Shown here in pieces: positions 1 through 7,948 of a stretch of 25,567 bases of DNA. The position numbers and the translations under genes were made by a program. The notes under the pieces were generated by a model, which saw only the letters and a program-made list of their open reading frames with translations, was not told where the DNA came from and did no database searches. The stretch is from an uncultured Bacilli bacterium (GTDB lineage: Bacteria > Bacillota_I > Bacilli_A > RF39 > UBA660): positions 1 to 25,567 of the forward strand of contig CAJTYF010000022.1 of NCBI GenBank assembly GCA_910583945.1, written 5' to 3'. Positions within the stretch are counted from its first letter, which is position 1. The number at the start of each line of letters is the position of its first letter.

Positions 1-44
1 TCATCTATCTTGATTTTCTTTTCTGGCTTTTCCCGACAATTCAT
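1..44 (-). CDS. 5' end of an unidentified gene (partial, runs off the left edge)
   Basis: An ATG at 44-42 opens a frame that stays open to the window edge and reads MNCREKPEKKIKID. It is preceded by AGGAG eight bases upstream, a good ribosome binding site. Only 14 codons are visible, so no function can be assigned. The gene would follow the SipW-type peptidase with a gap of about 60 bp. The segment from the ribosome binding site to the CREK codons resembles, in inverted orientation, sequence at the right end of the window (see findings). Confidence 0.5.
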   Translation of the reverse strand, partial: MNCREKPEKKIKID

Positions 45-105
45 TACACTATCTCCTAAACTTTTATTATTGTTTTCAAAAATAGACAAAAAGAAGAACT
101 ATTTA

Positions 106-906
106 TTATTTTCTTCTTCTTTGATAATTTTCTCTCGTAATTTTCTCCTTTGAATCAAAAGCAACAACCACTCGCGTTTTTTTCTTTATATCAATAGGCT
201 CAATAAACGCTTCATGGGTATTTAAATTTAATCTTTTTCTTAAAACTTCTTTACGTTTCGACTCAATTTTTTCTCTTTCTTTCTTAATTTTTTCATCTTT
301 TTCATTAATCTCATTAATTTTATTTTTAACGCCCACTAATTTAAAAATTTTCAAAATATCTGAAATAATAATAAATAATGCTGGTATAATAATAGCAATT
401 AACCAACCACCTTTTTTGGATAAAAATTCTTGTACTTTTCCAAGCTTTGGAATACGTAAAATCACTTTTCCTATTACATTATCAAATTCTGCAGGAGCTG
501 TATCGGGACTCAAATTATTGTCCCCTTGCGTTCTATAAGCCACACCCATATCTGTTTTCACAATTTCAATAACTCGATGGGTAACAGTAAATCCTTTTGA
601 AATAGAACTTGTTGAAACAAAAGTTATGACATCACCAACCTTAATTTCATTAGGATTCTTAACTCTTTTTGAAACCACAACATCATAAATATTAATATTA
701 GGTTCCATTGACCCACTAACAATGGTATATAAAGAAACAAAAGGTTCAAATTTTTCTCCTTTACGTTCATAGAGTTTATTATTAATTGTATAATAAGCTA
801 GAAAAAGAGCAAGCAATATTAAAATGATTAAAGCCGTCCATGTAATAACATTAAGTGCAAATTTTAATAACCCTTTAAAGCCACTATAATTTTCTTTTGC
901 CTTCAT
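106..906 (-). CDS. sipW: SipW-type (ER-type) signal peptidase I with long basic C-terminal tail
   Basis: 266 aa, family S26B. It cleaves signal peptides of exported proteins at the outer face of the membrane. In order: short cytoplasmic N-terminus; TM helix about residues 17-40; SGSMEP box with catalytic Ser66; VTHRVIE with His110 in place of the Lys of ordinary bacterial type I peptidases; GDNN with Asp129; second TM helix about 168-188; then about 75 highly charged residues. Ser-His-Asp spacing matches Bacillus SipW, but that protein is only about 190 aa, so the Lys/Glu/Arg-rich tail is an addition. The ATG at 906 has AGGAAGGG seven bases upstream. It lies downstream of a TasA-like gene and an Asp-repeat gene, the classic pairing of this peptidase with biofilm-matrix substrates. 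A promoter at 932-960 and the hairpin at 963-986 separate it from its upstream neighbour. The family call is secure; the substrates are inferred. Confidence 0.88.
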   Translation of the reverse strand: MKAKENYSGFKGLLKFALNVITWTALIILILLALFLAYYTINNKLYERKGEKFEPFVSLYTIVSGSMEPNINIYDVVVSKRVKNPNEIKVGDVITFVSTSSISKGFTVTHRVIEIVKTDMGVAYRTQGDNNLSPDTAPAEFDNVIGKVILRIPKLGKVQEFLSKKGGWLIAIIIPALFIIISDILKIFKLVGVKNKINEINEKDEKIKKEREKIESKRKEVLRKRLNLNTHEAFIEPIDIKKKTRVVVAFDSKEKITRENYQRRRK

Positions 907-931
907 ATTGCTACCCTTCCTATTCTATTTT

Positions 932-960
932 ATTATAAAATAGGTCACTTAAAAATACAA
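932..960 (-). promoter_or_regulatory. Promoter of the signal peptidase gene
   Basis: On the minus strand: -35 TTGTAT, 17-nt spacer, -10 TATAAT, about 26 bases before the start codon. Confidence 0.6.
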
Positions 961-962
961 GT

Positions 963-986
963 AAAAAAACTCCATTAGGAGTTTTT
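963..986 (-). terminator. Rho-independent terminator after the Asp-repeat gene
   Basis: Stem AAAAACTCC / GGAGTTTTT with a four-base loop, followed on the minus strand by a T run. It lies directly after the stop codon at 988-990. The flanking A and T runs would let it work in both directions. Confidence 0.75.
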
Positions 987-987
987 A

Positions 988-2745
988 CTATTGTACAATC
1001 TCTGCAACAATCTTTGCACTAAATTGTTTTCCTTGATCTTCATCTTGATTTTGATCTAAATTATTAAAATTATAAATAATTTCGTAACTATAAGTCGTTT
1101 TAGCAGGAATAATAATTCTCTCTACAATTTTAGAATCTGTTTTCGGTGCATCATAAGTCCCTTCCACAAGGCCATCTCTTTTAAGAGTATAAGTAAATCC
1201 ACCTGGCATCGTAAAAGTATTAGTAACGTCTTTCCAATTAATATTAAAAATTAAAGTCTCGTTAGATTGATTCTCAATTGTAAATTTTTGATTATTTGTC
1301 CAACCAGGTTCGATATTTAAAGCTTCAAATGCTTTAACATAAGTAACATATAAAATAGCATTCTCTGATGGATCAACATCAATAATTGGATCGTTATCGC
1401 AATTTACATCGCAAATGCCATCTCCATTCGTATCAATATTTTTATCTGGTTTGCCATCTCCATCGGTATCACAATTTAAATCGCAAACTCCATCACCATT
1501 CGTATCGATATTTATATTTGGATTCGAAGGAATAGTTGGAGGAATCGCACCACAATTTAAATCGCAAATGCCATCTCCATTCGTATCAATATTTTTATCT
1601 GGTTTACCGTCACCATCTGTATCAATATTTATATCGGGTTTACCATCACCATCTATATCAATATTTATATCGGGTTTACCATCACCATCTATATCAATAT
1701 TTATATCAGGTTTGCCATCGCCATTAATATCACAATTTAAATCACAAACACCATCACCATTGGTGTCTTGGTTTAAAAGATTATCATCAGGTTTACCATC
1801 ACCATCTGTATCAACATTTATATCAGGTTTGCCATCACCATCAACATCAATATTTATATCTGGCTTTCCATCTCCATCTGTATCAATATTTATATCTGGT
1901 TTTCCATCTCCATCTGTATCAATGTTTATATCGGGTTTGCCGTCTCCATTTACATCAATATTTGTATTAGGCTTTCCATCTCCATTAGTATCACAATTCA
2001 AGTCACATTTTCCGTCTCCATTGGTATCTTGGTTTAAAAGATTATCATTTGGCTTTCCATCTCCATCTGTATCAACATTTATATCGGGTTTTCTATCACC
2101 ATTTATATCAATATTTATATCTGGCTTTCCATCACCATCTGTATCAATATTTATATCGGGTTTACCATCTCCATTTACATCAATATTTATATCTGGCTTT
2201 CCATCACCATCTGTATCAATATTTATATCGGGTTTACCATCTCCATTTACATCAATATTTATATCTGGTTTTCCATTTCCATCCAAATCTACATTTAAAT
2301 CAGGATAACCATCACCATTTGTGTCGCAATTCAAATCACAAACACCATCACCATTCGTATCTTGGTTAATTAAATTTTTATCTGGTTTACCATCTCCATT
2401 TGTATCTAAATTAAAAATAGCTTTTCGATTTCCATTATAATCTAAATTAACATCTGGTTTACCGTCCCCATCTGTATCACAATTTACATCGCAAATTCCA
2501 TCATTATTTAAATCAATATTCAAATCAGGAATACCATCACCATTTGTATCAATATTCAACTTTATTTTTGAATTTCCACCTCGAAATTTATAATAAGTAT
2601 AACTACCTAAAACACAAATACATAAGATAATTAAAATTAATAAAATGATAATAATAACTCTCTTTTTCTTTTCTTTTTCTTCATCCTCTTGTAACAAATT
2701 ATATTGTTCTTGATAATCATTTAAATTTTTATCACTATTATTCAT
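988..2745 (-). CDS. Membrane-anchored surface protein with 30 Asp-rich Ca-binding-type repeats
   Basis: 585 aa from the ATG at 2745, chosen because AGGAGAG lies eight bases upstream; the open frame runs 19 codons further back without a ribosome binding site. Residues 1-28 are charged, and 29-52 form one TM helix with no clear cleavage site. Residues 66-449 hold thirty 12-residue units of the type DTNGDGKPDINI. Each carries the D-x-[DN]-G-D-G-x-x-D pattern of dockerin/thrombospondin-3 calcium loops. Units 5, 14 and 21 are lengthened to 15 residues by an NQ linker, and a Pro-rich insert sits at 399-413. Seven units end in C-D-[LV]-N-C. Residues 460-585 form a beta-rich domain ending QGKQFSAKIVAEIVQ, similar in character to the end of the TasA-like neighbour. 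Likely a rigid, calcium-stiffened stalk that displays the C-terminal domain. Calcium binding is inferred from motif only; the precise role is unknown. Confidence 0.8.
   Translation of the reverse strand: MNNSDKNLNDYQEQYNLLQEDEEKEKKKRVIIIILLILIILCICVLGSYTYYKFRGGNSKIKLNIDTNGDGIPDLNIDLNNDGICDVNCDTDGDGKPDVNLDYNGNRKAIFNLDTNGDGKPDKNLINQDTNGDGVCDLNCDTNGDGYPDLNVDLDGNGKPDINIDVNGDGKPDINIDTDGDGKPDINIDVNGDGKPDINIDTDGDGKPDINIDINGDRKPDINVDTDGDGKPNDNLLNQDTNGDGKCDLNCDTNGDGKPNTNIDVNGDGKPDINIDTDGDGKPDINIDTDGDGKPDINIDVDGDGKPDINVDTDGDGKPDDNLLNQDTNGDGVCDLNCDINGDGKPDINIDIDGDGKPDINIDIDGDGKPDINIDTDGDGKPDKNIDTNGDGICDLNCGAIPPTIPSNPNINIDTNGDGVCDLNCDTDGDGKPDKNIDTNGDGICDVNCDNDPIIDVDPSENAILYVTYVKAFEALNIEPGWTNNQKFTIENQSNETLIFNINWKDVTNTFTMPGGFTYTLKRDGLVEGTYDAPKTDSKIVERIIIPAKTTYSYEIIYNFNNLDQNQDEDQGKQFSAKIVAEIVQ
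1399..2550 (-). repeat. Tandem 36-bp coding repeat array (30 units)
   Basis: The array encodes the 12-residue Asp-rich units. Some units are identical in DNA: a 72-bp block at 2121-2192 is repeated exactly at 2193-2264, and a 36-bp unit at 1635-1670 is repeated at 1671-1706. Other units differ at third positions. This indicates recent in-frame duplication within an older array. Confidence 0.9.
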
Positions 2746-2770
2746 GGAAACTACTCTCCTTACTATATGA

Positions 2771-2799
2771 AGTATATCATAGAAAAAATTAATCTTCAA
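2771..2799 (-). promoter_or_regulatory. Promoter of the Asp-repeat gene
   Basis: Minus strand: -35 TTGAAG, 17-nt spacer, -10 TATACT, about 26 bases before the ATG at 2745. The -35 abuts the T run of the preceding terminator. Confidence 0.6.
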
Positions 2800-2800
2800 C

Positions 2801-2828
2801 AAAAAAAAGACTACCTAGATAGCCTTTT
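2801..2828 (-). terminator. Terminator after the TasA-like gene
   Basis: Minus strand stem GGCTA / TAGTC (one G-T pair), six-base loop, then eight T. It lies nine bases past the stop codon at 2837. Confidence 0.7.
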
Positions 2829-2836
2829 ACACTAAA

Positions 2837-3469
2837 TTACTTCACTTCTTTAAACCCAACTTGAACACTGAAAGTTTGACCAGCTTGATTATTTTCCCCA
2901 CTTGGATTTTGAACAACATCTTTGTTTTCATACTCAATAACAATATAATACGTTTTATTAAAGTTAGGAGTTACTGTAACATCGTGATTAACAACTGTAG
3001 TCCCAGAAAAAGTTCCATTTTTAACTGGTGTTTTATCAGCATCTGTACAGCTAGTAGTCATAAAATGTTGAAGTCCAGTTGCATCTGTTGTTTCTGTTGG
3101 AGTACCACAAGTAACTTCTACTTCATAAATTGCGTATTTGATATCAGTACCAAAAGCAGATGGTATATTTGGAGTTAAGGTTATTTGTGTTTTAATATCT
3201 GAAGCGTTTGGATCTGTTCCACCTGTAATTGTAATAGGTTTAACCACTTTATAACCAGGTAAAACACCATCAGTAGGTGAAACATCATTACCTAAATCCA
3301 TAGAAGCTGTTGCAGTTGTTTTACTTTTAACTGTAGTTGTTCCTGTTCCTCCATTATTTTCATTTGTACTAACTGATGCTGTAAAATAAGCAAAAGTAGC
3401 TCCAACAACTGCCACCAATAAAGTTGCAATTGCAATAACTGTTAATAATATAGTATTTTTTCGTTCCAT
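2837..3469 (-). CDS. TasA/CalY-like secreted protein, probable SipW substrate
   Basis: 210 aa. The N-terminus (MERK, then a hydrophobic run about residues 6-27 ending VVGATFAYFTASVS) is the SipW-dependent type of signal peptide, with likely cleavage near ATFA. The mature part is Thr/Val/Asn-rich, predicted all-beta, and ends GQTFSVQVGFKEVK, in keeping with TasA/CalY matrix-fibre proteins in length and style. Two cysteines about 22 residues apart (VTCGT and TTSCT) could pair. The ATG has GGAGG eight bases upstream, and a promoter lies at 3495-3523. It heads a cluster with the Asp-repeat protein and the SipW-type peptidase. Assignment rests on the signal peptide, size and neighbours rather than on a strong sequence motif. 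It could also be a general SipW-exported surface protein that does not form fibres. Confidence 0.72.
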   Translation of the reverse strand: MERKNTILLTVIAIATLLVAVVGATFAYFTASVSTNENNGGTGTTTVKSKTTATASMDLGNDVSPTDGVLPGYKVVKPITITGGTDPNASDIKTQITLTPNIPSAFGTDIKYAIYEVEVTCGTPTETTDATGLQHFMTTSCTDADKTPVKNGTFSGTTVVNHDVTVTPNFNKTYYIVIEYENKDVVQNPSGENNQAGQTFSVQVGFKEVK

Positions 3470-3494
3470 AATCTATATCCTCCTTACTATAAAA

Positions 3495-3523
3495 ATGTTA
3501 TCAAAAATAAATAAGTAATGCAA
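3495..3523 (-). promoter_or_regulatory. Promoter of the TasA-like gene
   Basis: Minus strand: -35 TTGCAT, 17-nt spacer, -10 TAACAT, about 26 bases before the start codon. Confidence 0.5.
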
Positions 3524-3858
3524 TACTTTTTTATATATATTTACAGCAAAAAATAATTTATAAAATCATCAAACTTTTAAATAGAGTTAAAAATCTATCT
3601 TTCAACAACCTCTAACCCTTTTTTATTAATCATTACTAATAATTTATAAAGTCTGTGACAGCCTATTCTTTCATGACAGCTTTCAAATTTCTAGTTTCAT
3701 AGGTTTAGTTAAATTTGCCCCAATAAGTTTTATAATAGTCTAGTTATTTTTATATTTAGCAAACAAAATTTATTATTCTCTATAATGCTATTCCTATTTT
3801 AATATCATTTTTTTCATCTTTTAGCATAAAATAGTAGTAATTAAGGCTTAAACAATAA
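3524..3858. other. Non-coding stretch between the TasA-like gene and tRNA-Cys
   Basis: AT-rich, with no convincing reading frame, hairpin terminator or RNA gene on either strand. It separates two divergent transcription units. Confidence 0.6.
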
Positions 3859-3887
3859 TTGACAAACTTTCCTTAATAGAGTAAAAT
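3859..3887 (+). promoter_or_regulatory. Promoter of tRNA-Cys
   Basis: Consensus -35 TTGACA at 3859-3864, 17-nt spacer, -10 TAAAAT at 3882-3887. The tRNA begins about 45 bases downstream of the expected start, leaving a short leader with a small GGGG/CCCC hairpin at 3903-3918. Confidence 0.75.
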
Positions 3888-3938
3888 AACTTAATATGAG
3901 CAGGGGATTCAATACCCCAAAATCGAAAAAATTCAAAT

Positions 3939-4012
3939 GGGTCTATAGCCAAGTGGTAAGGCGTGGGACTGCAACTCCCTGATCGTTGGTTCAAATCCGA
4001 CTAGGCCCTCCA
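3939..4012 (+). tRNA. tRNA-Cys (anticodon GCA)
   Basis: A full cloverleaf can be drawn. Acceptor GGGTCTA pairs with TAGGCCC (one G-U). D stem GCC/GGC. Anticodon loop CTGCAAC gives GCA. T arm GTTGG-TTCAAAT-CCGAC. The discriminator base is U73, the known Cys identity element, and the CCA end is encoded. The outermost anticodon-stem pair is a T-T mismatch. It is one of the few plus-strand features. Confidence 0.95.
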
Positions 4013-4022
4013 AAGAATATTC

Positions 4023-4042
4023 GCCCATTTTATGGGCTTTTT
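4023..4042 (+). terminator. Terminator of tRNA-Cys
   Basis: Stem GCCCAT / ATGGGC with a three-base loop, followed by five T, starting ten bases after the CCA end. Confidence 0.8.
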
Positions 4043-4390
4043 ATATGTTTCAAGAATTTAGTAAAGTAGACAATTTTAGATATTGTGACGGATTAACAAA
4101 AAACAAAAAACTTTAAAATTTTGTTTGCAGTTTCATGATTTCGTTGTCTTAAGCCTACTAGACTTCCTTTGATTTCACCTAATATATAAAATAAAATTTA
4201 TATGTAATTTTTAACGAAACTAACTTTTTAATATTTAACGAAGGATACACTAAACGAATGCATTATTAATAATTCATTTTTTGAAAAAACAATGTTTTAA
4301 ATATTTAAAATCTATTCTTAATTTGGAAAATGTGAGCATATGTAACGATTTATAAAAATCAAACAATTAGATAACAAAATAATACATCCT
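4043..4390. other. Non-coding stretch between tRNA-Cys and a decayed gene
   Basis: AT-rich, without a supportable gene, hairpin or repeat. It may be part of the same decaying segment as the pseudogene that follows. Confidence 0.5.
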
Positions 4391-5655
4391 TTAAACCTTT
4401 AAAGAACTAGTATCATCGTCTAAAATAACGTCTTCACTTACCTCCAAAGTAATAGCTAATAATTCCCACAATTTTTGAGCTGCTATAATTTGTTCATTTA
4501 CTGTACTATCTTGATAAAAATGTTGTATATACTCTTCAATTTGTTTTTGATTTTCTAAAGAGTAATTAACTACCTCCAAATGATTATAAAAATCAACGAT
4601 TCGTTTTACAGTTAATTTAAAATACTGACTTACCTCTGGTGTGATAGTCTTCCAATCTTTTTTATATTCATTAAAATGGACCTCAAATTCTTTTTGAACT
4701 AATAAATTATATTCTTTAATGGCTTCTAATAAAGATTGTGCACCTATCTTTTCCACTATATTTTTAGAAAGATTAGTATCAGTTACACTTTTTATTGTAA
4801 AATAAGAGGCTTGATCTGAAAACTTTACTTTTAAAAAATTCACAAAATTTCCGATACTTTTAACATAATCTTTATTCTTTTCATCAAAATAATCTGTAAA
4901 ATGTCAATTTCTTCCTCCATGACCTTTATCAAACAATAATCCATAATCTTTAGCTAATCTTTTTATACTATTAATGATAATTTCTTTAATTTCTTGATCA
5001 TAAAAACAATATTTTGATCCAATTTGCGAAAGCAACACGCCAAGTTCAGTAAGAAGCATATTTATTGCTAGCCATTCTCCATCTTTTTCGTTTTTTGTTT
5101 TCTACGTAAAGAACTACTCTTCTTTGTTATAATTGCTCCTTAATAAGTTCATTTTTAACAATATCATCATATTTATCTTTATTAATTAATACCACCACGT
5201 TATGAGAAATAGGTAAACTTTCATGTGTAACATCTAAATAGGCATCACGATAACTAATAGAATAACCATATCCAGAATTTAGAAATGTATCAATAGTATC
5301 TAAAATTGTAAAATTTCTATTAGAAAGTACCCTATTATAATTTCCTGTAACACCTAAAGGAGTATTTACAGTAAAATGTTTTGTTGAACGAAAATGAATA
5401 GGACTTAAAATTGAGCCGATTTCTTTATCTATATGTAATAGTGCCAAATCTAAATCTTCTAGGTAGTTGGTAACAGCATTCCATCAAACCTTCGAATTAA
5501 ATTTGCTTTTTCTAAAGCATATATATTTCTTGCTTCTCTAGGTAACCCTAAATAATCTCTCTCCATACATGTAAATTGTGAGGCAACACGCCATTCATAA
5601 TCATATGAAAAAAATCATCATCTCTTATAATCATAAACCAATCAAAAATAGACAT
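4391..5655 (-). pseudogene. Decayed gene of about 420 codons, function unknown
   Basis: Read on the minus strand, consecutive pieces in changing frames join into one protein. It starts MSIFDWFMIIRDDDFFH (ATG at 5655, AGGAAA upstream). It shifts near 5604 to YDYEWRVASQFTCMERDYLG, and shifts near 5481 to AVTNYLEDLDLALLHIDKE, which runs to a stop at 5127. Two further shifts lie between about 5145 and 5085, resuming at NEKDGEWLAINMLLTELG. An in-frame TGA follows near 4902, between GGRN and HFTDYF, and the frame then stays open to 4391. The longest surviving open pieces are 5127-5447 (106 codons) and 4391-4843 (150 codons). Both start inside the ancestral frame, so neither is likely to be a real gene. 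No domain is recognised with confidence; the protein looks soluble and lacks a signal peptide. Four or more frame changes plus a nonsense codon argue for true decay, not a sequencing slip. Confidence 0.85.
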
Positions 5656-5780
5656 CTTTCATTTTCCTATACTATATATTTATCGTCGATCAAAATACTA
5701 ATCATTTAATATTTACACTTAACTTAAAAAGAATTAATCATGAATTGTAAAAATAGTATTTCATCATTTAGAGTATATTT

Positions 5781-7394
5781 TTACTTTAAACGAAATACAT
5801 AACGTTTATCTCTTATGGTTACCAATAAATCCAACTTATCTGCACTTTTAATTTCTTCTTTTGTTTCAAAAACCACTACTTCTTTCATTAAAGGAGTAGT
5901 TCTATTTCTTACAGTCACAAGATTACTTTTCCCATCTTTTTCATAACGAACCTGAATAAAATGATCAAAAAATCTTGTATCAGATTTCAAATTGCTTGCA
6001 TAAATAGTATTTGAATCCAACTGATATTCCATATTAAGAATCACTAAAGTTGTTTTTTCAATCGTTCCACTTACATCAGTTGTAATTCGATCTTTAAGTT
6101 CACTACACGTTCCATTTTTATAACAATGTTGATAAGAATATGTATAACTGTTCTCTAACTGATAACTATTAATTTTAAACGTCGTATAACCTATAGCTGA
6201 ATCTTTAAAATTTCCAATTTTTTGTATAGCAATTTCTTCAACCTCATTTATCGTTTCTACTTTTCTAGGTTTTAATTTAATATGTTTATATCTTCCAGTG
6301 ATTTCTCCTGGTTTATAATCAATCCCTTCCCTGATTTTAATCTCATATTGATCCGTTACGTCCGTTACATTAAGTTCATAAACCAATACATAATAGTTTT
6401 TAGTCTTCCTTTTAATTTTTTCTCCTTTATAAGGCAAACCATAATCAATAAAATAATCACTACGATCAAGCGTTGGATAAATAGTTTGATCATTTATTAA
6501 TAATCGGAAATTCGTATAATCAAGTTCATAATCGTATTCAGTTTTATTTTCAATTAAAAATTGTACCGCTAAATAATACTTTCCATTAGTAATTTCTTGA
6601 CCATCATATCCAATATTAGTCACTAAACTATCTGTCACTTTCATATTAAAATAATTATGTGTCATCGATTCACTAATTGTATACGTTTTATTATAAACAC
6701 CAAAATTTAAATACGTAACCGTTCCTAAAAATATAACAACCGCCGCTAAAATACAACAAAACACAAACGTATTCTCTTGAACATAATATTTAAATTCTCT
6801 TATAAAACGACGAATGGTACGTTCCACTTTATAAGAAGGAACATTTAATTCAAAAAGAAACTCCTCTGAATCAACATCTTTAATCTCTAAATCAACAATA
6901 TCCGTAGCAAAATTAAATTTTTTAATATCAAAACCAATACCTCGAACAAACATTAAAGCAAAAAAGAAATATTGAGGTAAAATAAGAACCAAAGATACAT
7001 CACGATAACCACGAGCCAACTGGGCACTAATTAAATCATGTTCCATATTACTAAGAATACTATGCGTAACACCTATTAAAACAAATAAACCTAAATAATA
7101 TAAAATACTAAAAAAGTACAATTTAGTGGTCTTTTTCTTTTTTTTCATTAAATAATAAACCGCTAACAGAACAGCTAAAATCAAAAGAACACTACCATAC
7201 ATCAATAAATTTAAATGTTCTCCAGAAATATTAACAATATTGGTAGTATAATTATGACTAACATATGTTCTAAAAAAACGAGCTATTTTTGTTGTTTTTC
7301 CAATCAAATAACCAATAGGTAACAACAACATCAAATGAATGATTTTAAAATGCTTAATTAAAAAAGCATAGGGTTTCTTTAGTATCAAAATCAA
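5781..7394 (-). CDS. Polytopic membrane protein with large extracytoplasmic C-terminal domain, unknown function
   Basis: 537 aa. Starts at TTG (7394), supported by AGGAAGG about six bases upstream; no ATG lies nearby in frame. TM helices at about residues 19-33, 62-82, 93-113, 133-151 and 207-230. A charged cytoplasmic segment at 155-205 (acidic, then an ERTIRRFIREF stretch) lies before the last helix. Residues 231-537 are beta-rich with many Tyr/Asn/Thr, like a DUF4352/FxLYD-style sandwich repeated about twice. One Cys pair (QHCYKNGTCSE) could form a disulfide outside the cell. It is the last gene of the run that starts with the bPH protein, 56 bp after the LysM gene. I do not recognise the family. 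A role at the cell envelope is inferred from topology and from the LysM neighbour. Confidence 0.72.
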   Translation of the reverse strand: MILILKKPYAFLIKHFKIIHLMLLLPIGYLIGKTTKIARFFRTYVSHNYTTNIVNISGEHLNLLMYGSVLLILAVLLAVYYLMKKKKKTTKLYFFSILYYLGLFVLIGVTHSILSNMEHDLISAQLARGYRDVSLVLILPQYFFFALMFVRGIGFDIKKFNFATDIVDLEIKDVDSEEFLFELNVPSYKVERTIRRFIREFKYYVQENTFVFCCILAAVVIFLGTVTYLNFGVYNKTYTISESMTHNYFNMKVTDSLVTNIGYDGQEITNGKYYLAVQFLIENKTEYDYELDYTNFRLLINDQTIYPTLDRSDYFIDYGLPYKGEKIKRKTKNYYVLVYELNVTDVTDQYEIKIREGIDYKPGEITGRYKHIKLKPRKVETINEVEEIAIQKIGNFKDSAIGYTTFKINSYQLENSYTYSYQHCYKNGTCSELKDRITTDVSGTIEKTTLVILNMEYQLDSNTIYASNLKSDTRFFDHFIQVRYEKDGKSNLVTVRNRTTPLMKEVVVFETKEEIKSADKLDLLVTIRDKRYVFRLK

Positions 7395-7450
7395 TCAGCC
7401 CTTCCTAGAATAATAGTACCACAAAAAAAAAAGGAAGCAAAGTCCATTTT

Positions 7451-7903
7451 TTAACGATTTTTCTTCACCATGATTTGTCCTGGCATTAAATAAATGGTGG
7501 AGTTATCATTCATAAGTTCATTCTTGTTTTCTCTAAAAACATCTGAAACAATATCCAAAGTATCTCCATCTTTTGTAATGTAATAACTGTAGCCACTTTT
7601 AGGGATCAATAACTCTTGATTAGGATAAATATAATCATCCATCTCTAATCCATTCATACTGGCTAAAAGTTCAGGGTTAATATTATACTTTCTAGCAATT
7701 TCATATAAATTATCACCCTTTTCAATGACATAATAATTAAAATATTGATCTCGATTCTTAGGAACAATAATATCCATCCCTGCACGAACCATATCATCGT
7801 AATAAATATTATTAATTTGTTTTAAAACATCCACATTCGTATTAAACATTTTGGCTACATTTTCTAAACTTTCACCTTTTTTCATAGAATACTTATCAAA
7901 CAT
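7451..7903 (-). CDS. Triple LysM-domain protein without a signal peptide
   Basis: 150 aa from the ATG at 7903, with AGGAG nine bases upstream; a TTG six bases earlier is too close to that site. Three LysM modules fill the protein: about residues 3-48 (KKGESLENVAKMFNTN), 57-101 (IEKGDNLYEIARKYNIN, ending NQELLIP) and 106-148 (TKDGDTLDIVSDVF, ending PGQIMVKK). LysM binds GlcNAc chains of peptidoglycan or chitin. No signal peptide or TM helix is visible, so how it reaches the wall is unclear. It may act inside a spore or mother cell like SafA/SpoVID, or be secreted by another route. It sits between two genes for membrane-anchored proteins with gaps of about 45-55 bp, probably co-transcribed. The third module is the most divergent. 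Domain call firm, role open. Confidence 0.85.
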   Translation of the reverse strand: MFDKYSMKKGESLENVAKMFNTNVDVLKQINNIYYDDMVRAGMDIIVPKNRDQYFNYYVIEKGDNLYEIARKYNINPELLASMNGLEMDDYIYPNQELLIPKSGYSYYITKDGDTLDIVSDVFRENKNELMNDNSTIYLMPGQIMVKKNR

Positions 7904-7948
7904 ACACAATCACTCCTAGTAATAAAGTATGTATAAACCTATTTTTTG

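Noticed and set aside
1415..2369. Long plus-strand open frames rich in PSP/SIF or HHLYQYLY patterns
   Set aside because: They are antisense shadows of the 36-bp coding repeat. A period divisible by three keeps stop-free frames open on both strands. They have no ribosome binding site or promoter.
1399..2550. 36-bp periodic repeats as a CRISPR array
   Set aside because: There are no unique spacers; the units are contiguous and vary mainly at synonymous sites, and they encode DGDGKPD-type protein.
2861..3178. Plus-strand open frame of 105 codons opposite the TasA-like gene
   Set aside because: Antisense to a well-supported gene with promoter and ribosome binding site; composition is that of a shadow frame.
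4844..4910. UGA read as tryptophan (genetic code 4), since the TGA between GGRN and HFTDYF would fit Trp
   Set aside because: The same gene has several frameshifts, and elsewhere TGA ends good genes (13074, 21238, 24743) while conserved Trp are TGG. The TGA is a nonsense mutation.
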